DNA of 64,000 bases from Cohnella phaseoli. Its GTDB lineage: Bacteria > Bacillota > Bacilli > Paenibacillales > Paenibacillaceae. Both the position numbers and the translations under genes were made by a program. The stretch is from NCBI RefSeq assembly GCF_003386235.1, contig NZ_QRDZ01000010.1:106100-170099 (forward strand), read 5' to 3'. The notes under the pieces were generated by a model, which saw nothing but the letters and a program-made list of their open reading frames with translations, made no database searches and had not been told where the DNA came from. Shown in pieces: positions 43,978 to 52,959 of the stretch (positions are counted from its first letter, which is position 1; each line of letters opens with the position of its first letter).

Positions 43978-45600
43978 GTGAAAAAGGGTTTTATGCTGAG
44001 TTTGGTTCTCGCCATGATCACGACTATCTTTGCAGGCTGCGCTAAGAGCAATGAAGCCGGCAGCGGCGGTTCCGGGAACGCAACGTCCTCGGCTTCTACG
44101 TCAACGCAATCTGAGACGAAGTCATCCGAGAAACCGCAGAAGGTACGCGTCTCGCTCTGGGATCGCTCCAATTCACCGGACGGAACGAAGATTACGGACA
44201 GCATCATCGTGAAGTGGCTGCAAGAAAAAGCTTTGAAGGACGAAAATCTGGAAGTGGAATACGTCACCTTGCCCAGATCGCAGGAAACCGACAAGCTGAA
44301 CGTGTGGATGGCTTCCGGAGGGGCTCCCGACATAGTCATTACGTACAATGCCGGATTGGTCTACCAATATGCCGAACAGGGCGGAATTTGGGAGCTCGAC
44401 GACCTGCTTGATCAATACGGTCCCGATATCAAGAAGCTGGTCCAGCCGGCACTTGATGTTGCGGGCACCTATAAAGGCGTACGCTATGCGATTCCGGCTC
44501 TTCGGATGAATCAGAGCGGCGGACCTTCGATGAAAATCCGTCAAGACTGGCTCGATAAGCTTGGCATGCAGGCTCCAACCACACTTGATGAGCTGTACAC
44601 CGTTCTTAAAGCGTTTAAGGAAAAGGATCCCGGCGGCGTAGGCAAGGAGAACGTCGTACCCTGGGCCTTGCCGACCATTAACCAATCGGCGAAAGCCTTC
44701 TTCTTTGGTCCGATGTGGGGTGCCGGCGTGAACAGCGGTCCGGGCTTGGTGGACCTCTATATGCCTCAAGGCAATCTGGTGGACGGTCAGTTCCATTCGG
44801 CCATCGACACGCCGGAAGGCAAAGAGTTCTTCGCCTTTATGAACAAGCTGTACAAAGAAGGGCTTATTTCCAAGGAATTCGTAACGGACGTTAACTCGCA
44901 GAAGTTCACTCAGCAAATGACGACTGGGCAGGCCGGCTTCGTTGATTCGAACGAAGATCCTTATATCATGACTACGAATACAAGGAAATCGGTCCCCGAG
45001 GCCAAGTGGGTAACGGTCATGCCGTTCAAACGGAAAGACGGCACCCAGTACATGGACAAGACCGGCGCTCAAGGATTGTTGAACATGATTCCGAAAAGCA
45101 CCAAAAATCCGGAAGCGGCGGTTAGATATCTTAATTTCTTGGCCAAAAACATAAGCGTCGTCCAGAGCGGCTTCGAGGACGTTCACTACAAGGTCGACGA
45201 CGGGCTTCGGATTCCAATCGATCCAGATAAGAATGCGAAGGAAATCGGGTGGTATCTCTCCGACCTGAACCTGCTGACACAGGGCTATATGGGATCCCCG
45301 ACGAAGGAACAGCTTCTCAAATTGGATCCCGATCCGGAATATGCCGAATTAATGGCGCCTTTCTATGAGCAATTCCAGAAGTATGGCGGATCGGGTCCGG
45401 GAATCGACAGCCCTCGTCCGGTTGCCCAGGAGAAATCCGTTAACCTTACCAAATACGCGTATGAGGCGCTCTCCAAAGCGGTCATCGCTTCCGACTTTGA
45501 GAAGGAATGGACGAAAACGCTGGACGGCTGGATCAAGCTCGGCGGACGCGAATACGATCAGGAAATTACCGAGAAGCTTGCTGAAATCAGAAATAGGTAA
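43978..45600 (+). CDS. extracellular sugar-binding lipoprotein (CUT1 family)
   Basis: 540 residues. A lipoprotein signal peptide ends in FAGC with the lipidated Cys at about 21, followed by a Gly/Ser/Thr-rich tether. The mature part is a family 1 solute-binding protein with an aromatic-rich ligand cleft, of the large LplA-type group. The start is GTG with GGGAGG upstream. It captures the oligosaccharide outside the membrane for the two permeases and may also inform the YesM-type kinase. The 86-base gap before it holds an imperfect hairpin, which could raise its expression by mRNA protection. A terminator follows the gene. Confidence 0.92.
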   Translation: MKKGFMLSLVLAMITTIFAGCAKSNEAGSGGSGNATSSASTSTQSETKSSEKPQKVRVSLWDRSNSPDGTKITDSIIVKWLQEKALKDENLEVEYVTLPRSQETDKLNVWMASGGAPDIVITYNAGLVYQYAEQGGIWELDDLLDQYGPDIKKLVQPALDVAGTYKGVRYAIPALRMNQSGGPSMKIRQDWLDKLGMQAPTTLDELYTVLKAFKEKDPGGVGKENVVPWALPTINQSAKAFFFGPMWGAGVNSGPGLVDLYMPQGNLVDGQFHSAIDTPEGKEFFAFMNKLYKEGLISKEFVTDVNSQKFTQQMTTGQAGFVDSNEDPYIMTTNTRKSVPEAKWVTVMPFKRKDGTQYMDKTGAQGLLNMIPKSTKNPEAAVRYLNFLAKNISVVQSGFEDVHYKVDDGLRIPIDPDKNAKEIGWYLSDLNLLTQGYMGSPTKEQLLKLDPDPEYAELMAPFYEQFQKYGGSGPGIDSPRPVAQEKSVNLTKYAYEALSKAVIASDFEKEWTKTLDGWIKLGGREYDQEITEKLAEIRNR

Positions 45601-45624
45601 ATCGAAAAATCGGTAAATGAGAAC

Positions 45625-45670
45625 AAACAGGCCTGCACAAACCGGTAATCCGGAAGGTGCAGGCCTGTTT
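45625..45670. terminator. bidirectional terminator between convergent genes
   Basis: AAACAGGCCTGCAC (45625-45638) pairs with GTGCAGGCCTGTTT (45657-45670), with a smaller CCGG/CCGG inner stem. It separates the lipoprotein gene from the M42 gene on the opposite strand. Confidence 0.9.
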
Positions 45671-45676
45671 GCCGTC

Positions 45677-46750
45677 TCATGCGAAGGAAATGACGGTCTC
45701 GTACATCGTTTTGTCCGAAGCTTGGATCAGCTTGAGCAACAGCTCTTTGGCTGCGTCGTAATCATCCGTATGGATCATGGAAGCCGACGTATGGATGTAA
45801 CGGGCGCATATTCCAAGTACGGCGGTCGGTACGCCGCGGCCGTGCAGTTGAATTTTGCCTCCATCGGTCGCACCCGGCGATATGAAATACTGGTACGGGA
45901 TCTTATGGGTTTCGGCCAGATCGAGGATGAATTCGGTCAAGGTGCGATTCGGGACGATGGCGCTGTCCAGAATTCGAACGACGGCTCCATTGCCGATACG
46001 GCCAAGGGCGTACGGATCTCCGCCGGTATCCCCGGCAGGTCCGGCCTCCAGCGTATAGCATAGATCCGGATCTATCAATGCCGCTGCGGTCTGAGCCCCG
46101 CGCATGCCGACTTCCTCTTGAGCAGTCGCCCCGGTATACAAAGTATTCGGCAGCGGAACGGACTTCAGCTCCTGTGCCAGCTCGATGGCCAGGCCTACTC
46201 CGAACCGGTTATCCCAAGCTTTGGCCAATATTTTCTTCTCGTTGTGCAGCGGCGTAAATTCGCTCACGGGTACGATGGATAGCCCCGGCCGTACCCCCAT
46301 ACTCATTGCATGGTCGCGGTTGTCCGCGCCAACATCAAGGTGCATGGCGGCGATCTCGACCGGTTTGCTTCGCTGGGCCTCGTCAAGCAGGTGGCGCGGC
46401 GTGGACGCGATAACCCCCAGGATGGGACCCCGAGACGTGATGATCTGCATCCGCTGCGCGAGCAACACTTGATTCCACCAACCGCCTAAAGGTTGAAAGC
46501 GGATCATCCCGTTGTCGAGAATCGCCGTCACCATGAACCCGACCTCGTCCATATGTCCGCATGCCATAATTCGAGGCCCGGCCGGATCTCCGCGCAGCAC
46601 CCCGAACACACTGCCTAGCCGATCCTCCACCAGCTCGTCGGTGTGCTTCGCCAATTCCCGTCGTACGAACCTGCGTACCTCGTGCTCGAAGCCCGGTGCT
46701 CCCGGAAGCTCGGTTAAGGTCCGAAACATCTGCTTAGTCTCCTGATCCAT
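45677..46750 (-). CDS. M42 family metallo-aminopeptidase
   Basis: 357 residues of the M42 (PepA/YsdC/TET-like) co-catalytic metallopeptidase family: [10 protein letters not shown] with the first metal His and Asp, KAWDNRFG with the bridging Asp, [12 protein letters not shown] with the catalytic Glu, and [10 protein letters not shown] near the end. Family members trim N-terminal residues of peptides and form large dodecamers; some have been mis-called endoglucanases. It is the only - strand gene in the locus and has its own sigma-A-type promoter, so it is probably not part of the sugar regulon. ATG 46750 follows TGGAGGG. Confidence 0.9.
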   Translation of the reverse strand: MDQETKQMFRTLTELPGAPGFEHEVRRFVRRELAKHTDELVEDRLGSVFGVLRGDPAGPRIMACGHMDEVGFMVTAILDNGMIRFQPLGGWWNQVLLAQRMQIITSRGPILGVIASTPRHLLDEAQRSKPVEIAAMHLDVGADNRDHAMSMGVRPGLSIVPVSEFTPLHNEKKILAKAWDNRFGVGLAIELAQELKSVPLPNTLYTGATAQEEVGMRGAQTAAALIDPDLCYTLEAGPAGDTGGDPYALGRIGNGAVVRILDSAIVPNRTLTEFILDLAETHKIPYQYFISPGATDGGKIQLHGRGVPTAVLGICARYIHTSASMIHTDDYDAAKELLLKLIQASDKTMYETVISFA

Positions 46751-46783
46751 TCTAATTCCCTCCAATCGCTTGATTACTTTCTC

Positions 46784-46812
46784 AAATTATCCCGCGCCTG
46801 TCGGCCTGTCAA
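46784..46812 (-). promoter_or_regulatory. sigma-A promoter of the M42 gene
   Basis: On the - strand: TTGACA (complement of 46807-46812), a 17-base spacer, and TAATTT (complement of 46784-46789), about 35 bases before the start codon. Confidence 0.75.
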
Positions 46813-46840
46813 TATCGGATGCCGCCAAGCGCAATAATCC

Positions 46841-46895
46841 TAATAAAAGAACAAGATCGCACGATGTTTAACGGTTCCAACCGCTTTTATACTGG
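46841..46895 (+). promoter_or_regulatory. motif B: regulon promoter of the lyase operon
   Basis: TAATAAAAG at 46841, ATGTTTAACG in the -35 region, and TATACTGG at the -10 (TATACT 46888-46893), again 47 bp apart. Over about 70 bp it is nearly identical to motif A, including GACCATGAA just downstream of the expected start of transcription. Confidence 0.75.
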
Positions 46896-46930
46896 GTTTG
46901 ACCATGAAACTAAAACGGGAGTTGAGCCTT

Positions 46931-48601
46931 GTGAGTAGTTCCGCCGTTGGGACGATTCGGGAAATTGTGAGACTGCAGGATGAACGATTAAGTCAATTTC
47001 GCAGCATGCGTCTGGAGGCCGAAGCAGCGGGAGAAACGCCTGAGCCGCTTGGGCTCGTCTCCGCTTCTCTCATGCTGCCTTTGTTTGCTAATCCGGAATC
47101 AAGCTATTATCGGGACGCATCGCTCTTGCGCGAGCTAGAGGAAGCGCTGGCGCTATTTCTGCAAACCCAGCTGCCGAGCGGCTGTATCTCACTGGTAAAC
47201 TGCAATATCGATTCGCCGCCGGATACGGCCTTTTCCGTACATCTGGCGGCTTTGCTCTATCAGATCGTCGATCGCTCCGGGATGGACGAGCTGTCAGGGG
47301 CGCGAGTGTCGTTGCTTCTCTTTCTTGAGCGGGCGAAGCCCTGCCTTCTGAACGGAGGCATTCATACGCCGAATCATCGCTGGGTGATGGCGGGGGCGTT
47401 TGCGAAAATTTATGAAATTTTCGGGGGCGAAGCCTTCCGCGAACGCGCTTTTCAGTTTCTAGACGAAGGTCTCGATATTACGGATTACGGCGAATGGACG
47501 GAGCGCAGCAATGCGATCTATAACGGAGCGTGCGCGATCCATCTGTACGATGTCGGACTGATCTTCGGGTACGAGCCGGCGTTTGCAGCGATTCGCTCGA
47601 ATTTAAATATGATGCAATACATGCTGCACCCGGACGACTCTATCGTTACCGAATATTCCGGGCGCCAAGATTATGGACGGACGATGATGATGGACGATTG
47701 GTATTATGCGGTATGTCATCTGATGGCCACGCGAGACCGGAGCCCGCTTTTCGGGGCGATGGCCGGCGTCGCCGCCAAGACTGCGCCTCTCGGCGCGCAT
47801 GCCTTGATTTTTTGGATGCTGTATCCGGAGCAGATGAATGCTTTGGACCTGTACGAACCGCTCTCGGATGACTACACGATTTTGCTTGGCGAAGAGAACG
47901 AGGTTCCGGTACCGAAGAACGTGCCTTATCTCGGCAAGCTTGTGCAGCATCCGCACGGGGCTTCCGTCCTTCGCCATCGGAAGGGCAAAATAAGCGTAAC
48001 GGCAATGGCGGGGCAACCGGAGCTGCTCCATATTCGATACGGCAAAGCGGTCATGCACGGTTTGAAAATCGGCGCAGGCTGGTTTGGAATCGGGGCGGTA
48101 GCTTTCCCTTCGATTAAGAAGGTCGGCGAGCAGACGTACCGGATGGAAGTAGAGCTGGAAGGATGCTACTGGGGTCCGCTTCCCAAGCGCTTGACGGCAG
48201 GGACGAACGGCATGTACGTCAAGATGCCCAATCATTTGCGCGAGAAAACGAACGTACAGTTTTTGCCGGTTGCGCTGGAGATCACGATGCTGGAGAACGG
48301 CGTCGATGTTCGCGTGCTGTCCGAATCCATACCGAACATTTATTTGCAGACGGTCTGTATGTTTGACGCTAAAGGCGAATTGTCCGGACGTAGCCTGAAG
48401 GAAGCCGCGCCCGCCATCGTACAGCTTACGGATGGCGACGCTGTATTCTCAATGGACGAGGATGCCATCCTGATCTCGACAGGGGCTCATGAACACGCGG
48501 ATGTCTCCATGCGCAACGATCCTATCAACCGTGATGCACTTAACCTGACCGTCAACTGGGTGACGCCGACGGACAAGACGCTCCGCATTCGATTCCGATA
48601 A
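46931..48601 (+). CDS. uncharacterised protein, predicted (alpha/alpha)-toroid plus beta-sandwich; possible polysaccharide lyase
   Basis: About 556 residues, no signal peptide. The first 300 residues are helical with NHRWVMAGAFAKIYEIFGG, SNAIYNGACAIHLYDVG and YSGRQDYGRTMMMDDWYYAV, reminiscent of the alpha-toroid of heparinase-type enzymes. The rest is beta-rich. I do not recognise a named family. It sits 14 bases before a heparinase II/III-like gene and behind motif B, so a role in cutting or processing the same uronic-acid glycan is likely. GTG 46931 fits CGGGAG; the ATG at 46904 lies at the expected transcription start and has no ribosome binding site. Confidence 0.6.
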   Translation: MSSSAVGTIREIVRLQDERLSQFRSMRLEAEAAGETPEPLGLVSASLMLPLFANPESSYYRDASLLRELEEALALFLQTQLPSGCISLVNCNIDSPPDTAFSVHLAALLYQIVDRSGMDELSGARVSLLLFLERAKPCLLNGGIHTPNHRWVMAGAFAKIYEIFGGEAFRERAFQFLDEGLDITDYGEWTERSNAIYNGACAIHLYDVGLIFGYEPAFAAIRSNLNMMQYMLHPDDSIVTEYSGRQDYGRTMMMDDWYYAVCHLMATRDRSPLFGAMAGVAAKTAPLGAHALIFWMLYPEQMNALDLYEPLSDDYTILLGEENEVPVPKNVPYLGKLVQHPHGASVLRHRKGKISVTAMAGQPELLHIRYGKAVMHGLKIGAGWFGIGAVAFPSIKKVGEQTYRMEVELEGCYWGPLPKRLTAGTNGMYVKMPNHLREKTNVQFLPVALEITMLENGVDVRVLSESIPNIYLQTVCMFDAKGELSGRSLKEAAPAIVQLTDGDAVFSMDEDAILISTGAHEHADVSMRNDPINRDALNLTVNWVTPTDKTLRIRFR

Positions 48602-48615
48602 GGGAGGACGGCAGG

Positions 48616-50823
48616 ATGAATCGACAATCGTACCTGAAATACATCAAAGAGGCCGTCCTGGAAGGACGGCGGCAGTACGAGCGGCAGATCGAGAGCTGGA
48701 AAGCCTCGTTCGATCCGAATCGTTTCCTGGGTATGTACTCTCCTCCAGGGTTCATTCCGTTGCAAGCGCAGACCGAAGGCTTCCTGTTCCGAGTAACCGG
48801 TGAACGCGAATATGGAGAGCAGGCGAAGCGGATGCTGCTGGCTGTAGAGGAGTTCAAGGCGATCCTGCCTGCGGAGGTTGCACAGCGGCATCCCGAATAC
48901 GCCAAGGGGATTCCTTCCTTCGAGACGATGTTCCAGGGGTCCCATTATATTCAAGGGTACTTATTCCTGAAAGGGTCGGAGCTGCTAAGCGAAGCGGAAA
49001 CAAGCCGTATTGAGGCATCGATCCGCAGCGCTATTCACGGAATGCTGCATTATCCCGAATGGGGGGCGCACAACCGTTCTATGCTGCGGGTATTTGCGCT
49101 GTCTCTGGCTATTGCGGCACTTGGGGATACGGAAGAGACAAGGGAGTGGTCCCAGCTTCGCGATATCCTCGCAGAGGAATCGTATGGTCGTTGGTCGATC
49201 GAGGATTCGGAGCTTTACTTGCCGCTATGGTTGATTTCCTGCATGGCTTATGCCGAGCTTACGGGCAAAGAAGCGGACTATTACGCCAAACCGCAGACGA
49301 AATATTACTTCGATTTCATCACTCGCGCTATTACTCCTTACGGGCAAATTCCGGATTACGGAGATGCGATGTTTAACAGCCACTGGCTTCTGTGGTTCGT
49401 CTGTATGGAGAAGGGGGCGGCGCGATACCGCTGCGGGCAAATGAAATACGCGGCGCAACAGATCCGCGATTACGCCATGAGCCAGCTGGAAGGACCGCAG
49501 TCCCTGTTCGTAGCTGCTTATTTCACCTATGCTTATCTGTGGGGAGACGATACGCTGGAGCCGGTGAAGCCGGATTGGAAAAGCGAGCTGCTGCTTGACG
49601 ACGTGGTCGGCAAAAAGATTGTTTTCCGCGACGGCGCTCAAGAAGATTCCTCCTATTTGCTCCACAATTATCGAGACGAGGGCGATTACGCGTTTACTTC
49701 GCGCGAATACTTGCGCCGTACGATCAATGCCCCCGCGGAGAAGGTCCATCACGGGCATGCCGATGAAAATTCGATTTTGATGCTTGTTAAGCAGCAGAAC
49801 ATTTTGCTGCATGACGGCGGATATCGGGACCAGGCTCCTAACGGCAAATACCGGGCGGACATTTATCACAACCGTCTCGTATTTCGAAGCGGACGTCCCG
49901 ATCCCGAAGGGACCATGTACGACTTTATTCATGACGACGGAACCTATAGACGCGTATCCACGGAGCTGCTGCATTTCCATTCCTTCGGCGGCATCGAGTA
50001 CAGTAGAACCCGATTATACGATCCATACCGACAGGTGCTGTGGGACCGCTGCATTACGTTTTTGAAGGAGGAAGGGGTGTACATTATCGTCGATTGGACG
50101 GTGTCCCGAATCGATCAGTCGCTTAGCACGGTAAATCTGTGGCATCCCGGAACGGTCATCGAGGCGGACCAAGATTACTATGTCGGACAGGTTAGGCATA
50201 TTTACAGCGCTCCCGACGATCCGAAGCCGTTCGTTAACCGCCGAGAGCTCGGCTTATTGATCGAGTTTCCCGGCAGCAGTCGCCCTAAGGGACATGAACG
50301 GATCAGACGCTGTTACGGAGAGAGCGATATGATCTTCGAAGCGGACAGCCGGCAGTTGGAGGCTGGAGGAATGAGCTGCTTCGCGACGGTGCTGACTCCC
50401 ATTCCGCTTAGTCGGAATGCGAGAGAATTCACCGGAAGAACCATTATTACAGCTCTTTCTCCATCCCATGATCAGCTTGCCTTAACCTATACAGGACTGA
50501 ACAAGAAGATTGAGCTGACCTATAAATTGGATCTGAATAAAGGCGTTCTCGATGTTCCGGATTACCCTAAATATGATTGGGAGCAGGGCTGCCTTCATTA
50601 CGGAAGCATCGCGACGGATGCCGATTTCTCGTTTGTATCAACGACGGACTCTTCTACGGGGCGGTATGGATTCGTGAACGGCATCGGAATTCGCTACCGG
50701 GATTCGGAGTTGTTTAGGACGCCTGTCATGTCCTCCTATCAATTCCAAACGGATAGCTACAAGGAAGCGAATCATAAGTGGCGAGCATGGCATGGCATAT
50801 TCCATCCAGGAGGGACACGATGA
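48616..50823 (+). CDS. heparinase II/III-like polysaccharide lyase
   Basis: 735 residues without a signal peptide. A helical toroid domain (about 1-330) is followed by a beta-sandwich domain starting with KVHHGHADENSILMLV (about 375-392) and HDGGYRDQA, the diagnostic heparinase II/III (PF07940) block with its His-x-His-Ala-Asp. The N-terminal half has EWGAHNRSM, where Asn and His of the active site are expected, and YGQIPDYGDAMFNSHW. Such lyases cut uronic-acid-containing glycans by beta-elimination and leave the unsaturated ends that GH105 enzymes remove. Being cytoplasmic, it would work on imported oligosaccharides. GGGAGGACGG precedes the ATG. The next gene overlaps by 4 bases. Confidence 0.82.
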   Translation: MNRQSYLKYIKEAVLEGRRQYERQIESWKASFDPNRFLGMYSPPGFIPLQAQTEGFLFRVTGEREYGEQAKRMLLAVEEFKAILPAEVAQRHPEYAKGIPSFETMFQGSHYIQGYLFLKGSELLSEAETSRIEASIRSAIHGMLHYPEWGAHNRSMLRVFALSLAIAALGDTEETREWSQLRDILAEESYGRWSIEDSELYLPLWLISCMAYAELTGKEADYYAKPQTKYYFDFITRAITPYGQIPDYGDAMFNSHWLLWFVCMEKGAARYRCGQMKYAAQQIRDYAMSQLEGPQSLFVAAYFTYAYLWGDDTLEPVKPDWKSELLLDDVVGKKIVFRDGAQEDSSYLLHNYRDEGDYAFTSREYLRRTINAPAEKVHHGHADENSILMLVKQQNILLHDGGYRDQAPNGKYRADIYHNRLVFRSGRPDPEGTMYDFIHDDGTYRRVSTELLHFHSFGGIEYSRTRLYDPYRQVLWDRCITFLKEEGVYIIVDWTVSRIDQSLSTVNLWHPGTVIEADQDYYVGQVRHIYSAPDDPKPFVNRRELGLLIEFPGSSRPKGHERIRRCYGESDMIFEADSRQLEAGGMSCFATVLTPIPLSRNAREFTGRTIITALSPSHDQLALTYTGLNKKIELTYKLDLNKGVLDVPDYPKYDWEQGCLHYGSIATDADFSFVSTTDSSTGRYGFVNGIGIRYRDSELFRTPVMSSYQFQTDSYKEANHKWRAWHGIFHPGGTR

Positions 50824-51581
50824 CTAGACTTACGGGAAAAGTAGCGATAGTGACCGGCGCAGGGCGCGGAATCGGCAAGCGGATTGCGATGGATCTGGCG
50901 AAAGCGGGAGCAAGCGTTGTCGTGAATTACGCCCACAGCGAGCAAGGAGCTTTGGAGATTGTAGACCAAATAGCGAGCATGAACGGTTCTGCTATCGCAG
51001 TCAAAGCGGATATTTCTTCGCTTGAAGGAGTCGATCATCTGGTACGGCAGGCCGTCGACGAATTTGGCCGAATCGATATTCTGGTGAACAATGCGGCTGT
51101 CGATCCGACGGAGGATTTCTTTGAAGTTACGGAAGCGTTCTGGGACAGAGTCGTCAATACGAATTTAAAAGGTGCCTTTTTCTGTGCGCAAGCGTGCGCA
51201 AGAGAGATGGTCAAATTGGGCAAAGGGAAAATCGTCAATATCAGCTCGGTACACGGGACGCTCACGATGCCTCGCTATGCCGTATACGCCTCGACAAAAG
51301 GCGGAATCAACGCCATGACCCGGCAGTTGGCGTTGGACTTGGCAAAGTTTAACATTCAGGTCAACGCGATCGCTCCGGGAGCAACGGAGGTGGAGAAGCT
51401 CGCGGACAATCCCCTTCACGACAAGGAACACGTCGGCAGCCTGATTCCGCTCGGCCGTATCGGCTATCCGGAAGATGTCGCGAATGTGGTTGCGTTCCTG
51501 ACATCGCCGGAGGCGGACTACGTCACGGGACAGATCATCACGGTTGACGGAGGCTCCAGCACCCGATTATTTCTGTACTGA
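50820..51581 (+). CDS. short-chain dehydrogenase/reductase, possibly 4-deoxy-5-keto-uronate reductase
   Basis: 253 residues of classical SDR: TGAGRGIGKRIA (cofactor loop), NNAAVDP, the catalytic Tyr156 and Lys160 in YAVYASTKGG, and a C-terminal VDGGSS. The Arg in the cofactor loop and the following NYAHSE suggest NADPH. ATG overlaps the stop of the lyase gene, so it is translationally coupled to it. Unsaturated uronates released by GH105 enzymes turn into 4-deoxy-5-keto sugars that need a reductase, so a KduD- or DehR-like role fits the context but is inferred; the sequence alone says only SDR. Confidence 0.85.
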   Translation: MTRLTGKVAIVTGAGRGIGKRIAMDLAKAGASVVVNYAHSEQGALEIVDQIASMNGSAIAVKADISSLEGVDHLVRQAVDEFGRIDILVNNAAVDPTEDFFEVTEAFWDRVVNTNLKGAFFCAQACAREMVKLGKGKIVNISSVHGTLTMPRYAVYASTKGGINAMTRQLALDLAKFNIQVNAIAPGATEVEKLADNPLHDKEHVGSLIPLGRIGYPEDVANVVAFLTSPEADYVTGQIITVDGGSSTRLFLY

Positions 51582-51626
51582 TCTTCTTTGCGGCAGATTC
51601 GCAGAAGACAAGGAGATTCCGTTGAC

Positions 51627-52868
51627 ATGACCACTAAGAACAAACGGCAGGCGTTAAGACAGGCTCTGCTGCTCGGTTTATTTTCGATGCTTGGGCCCTT
51701 TACGATCGACATGTATTTGCCGGCATTTCCGGAGATCGTCAAGCAATTCGATACGACGGCGTCGGGGGTGCAGCTTAGCCTGACCGCCTGCTTGCTAGGG
51801 CTCGGCATCGGCCAGCTTGTGATGGGCCCGCTGAGCGACGTTCACGGCAGACGCCGTCCGCTGCTCGTCTCCATGACTTTATATGTGGCTGCTTCGTTGG
51901 GCTGCGCGCTCTCGCCCCATATCGGGCTGTTGATCGCCTGCCGGTTCGTGCAGGGCTTCGCCGCCTCGGCGGGCATCGTGATATCCCGCGCGATCACGCG
52001 CGATCTGTACCACGGTCATGAGCTCACCCGGTTTTTCTCGTTGCTGCTGCTCGTAGGGAATTTGGGACCGCTCGCGGCGCCGGTCGCAGGCAGCGGGGTT
52101 CTTTCCTTCTCCTCTTGGATCGGCGTATTCGTTGTGCTCTCGCTGCTCGGTACCTACCTGTGGACGGTGACCAAGTGGCGCCTGCAGGAGACGCTCCCCG
52201 TCGAGAGGCGCAGCCCCGCCAATATCAGGCTGCAGTTGCGGAACTATGGAGTGCTCTTGCGGGATCGCCACTTTGTCGGCTACATGCTGACACAGGGCAT
52301 TATGATCGCGGGGATTTTCGCTTATGTTTCGGGTACGCCTTTTATTTATCAAAATATATACGGGGCTTCGCCGACCGTGTTTGCGCTGTTATTCGGCTCG
52401 AACGGCATCAGCCTCATGATCGGCTCCCAGATCGTCGGGCGGGCGGCGCATCGCGTGCCCGAACGCGTATTTCTGTTGTTCGGCCTCTGTCTTGCCCTTG
52501 CGTCAAGCGTCGTCGTTCTCGCGGTTGCTTTGTTCCACGGCCCGCTTATGGCCTTGGTAATTCCGCTGTTTTTATTTGTAGCATCTATTGGCATGACGTC
52601 TACGGCGGCGTTCCCGCTGGCGATGGAGAGCCAGGCGCATGTGGCGGGCAGCGCTGCGGCGCTGCTTGGCGTCATTCAGTTCCTGCTCGGAGCGGTCGTC
52701 TCCCCGCTCGTCGGCATCGCGGGCGAAAACACGGCTGTACCGCTGGGAGTCATTATCCTTTCGACGAGCATCGCAGCGATGCTCGCCTACTTCCTGCTTG
52801 TTAGAAAAAGCTCCCGTGCCGAGCCGAAAGCAACAGCGTACAAGGAACATAAAACTGCGGATTGTTGA
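51627..52868 (+). CDS. MFS drug efflux protein, Bcr/CflA family
   Basis: 413 residues with 12 predicted membrane helices. The Bcr/CflA hallmark FTIDMYLPAFPEI lies in helix 1, the MFS loop motif GPLSDVHGRRRPLL between helices 2 and 3, and RFVQGFAASAG in helix 4. Members expel bicyclomycin, chloramphenicol or similar molecules. AGGAG lies 11 bases before ATG 51627. The gene is richer in G+C than its neighbours by eye. It follows the SDR by 45 bases on the same strand but need not belong to the sugar locus. Confidence 0.88.
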   Translation: MTTKNKRQALRQALLLGLFSMLGPFTIDMYLPAFPEIVKQFDTTASGVQLSLTACLLGLGIGQLVMGPLSDVHGRRRPLLVSMTLYVAASLGCALSPHIGLLIACRFVQGFAASAGIVISRAITRDLYHGHELTRFFSLLLLVGNLGPLAAPVAGSGVLSFSSWIGVFVVLSLLGTYLWTVTKWRLQETLPVERRSPANIRLQLRNYGVLLRDRHFVGYMLTQGIMIAGIFAYVSGTPFIYQNIYGASPTVFALLFGSNGISLMIGSQIVGRAAHRVPERVFLLFGLCLALASSVVVLAVALFHGPLMALVIPLFLFVASIGMTSTAAFPLAMESQAHVAGSAAALLGVIQFLLGAVVSPLVGIAGENTAVPLGVIILSTSIAAMLAYFLLVRKSSRAEPKATAYKEHKTADC

Positions 52869-52959
52869 TTGGAGTCTGGAATTAAGCGCCGACCGGGATA
52901 CGAAACTTTTCCGGGAGTGATCCGTCTATCCATATATGGGTTCTGAGGAGGGCAACCGG

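Noticed and set aside
44173..45186. Long - strand open frame (337 codons) opposite the sugar-binding lipoprotein
   Set aside because: The + strand gene has a clear lipobox and family match; the antisense product has no recognisable feature.
45677..46750. M42 gene as an endoglucanase of the sugar locus
   Set aside because: M42 peptidases are often mis-annotated as cellulases. The metal-ligand pattern is that of an aminopeptidase, and the gene has its own constitutive-type promoter on the other strand.
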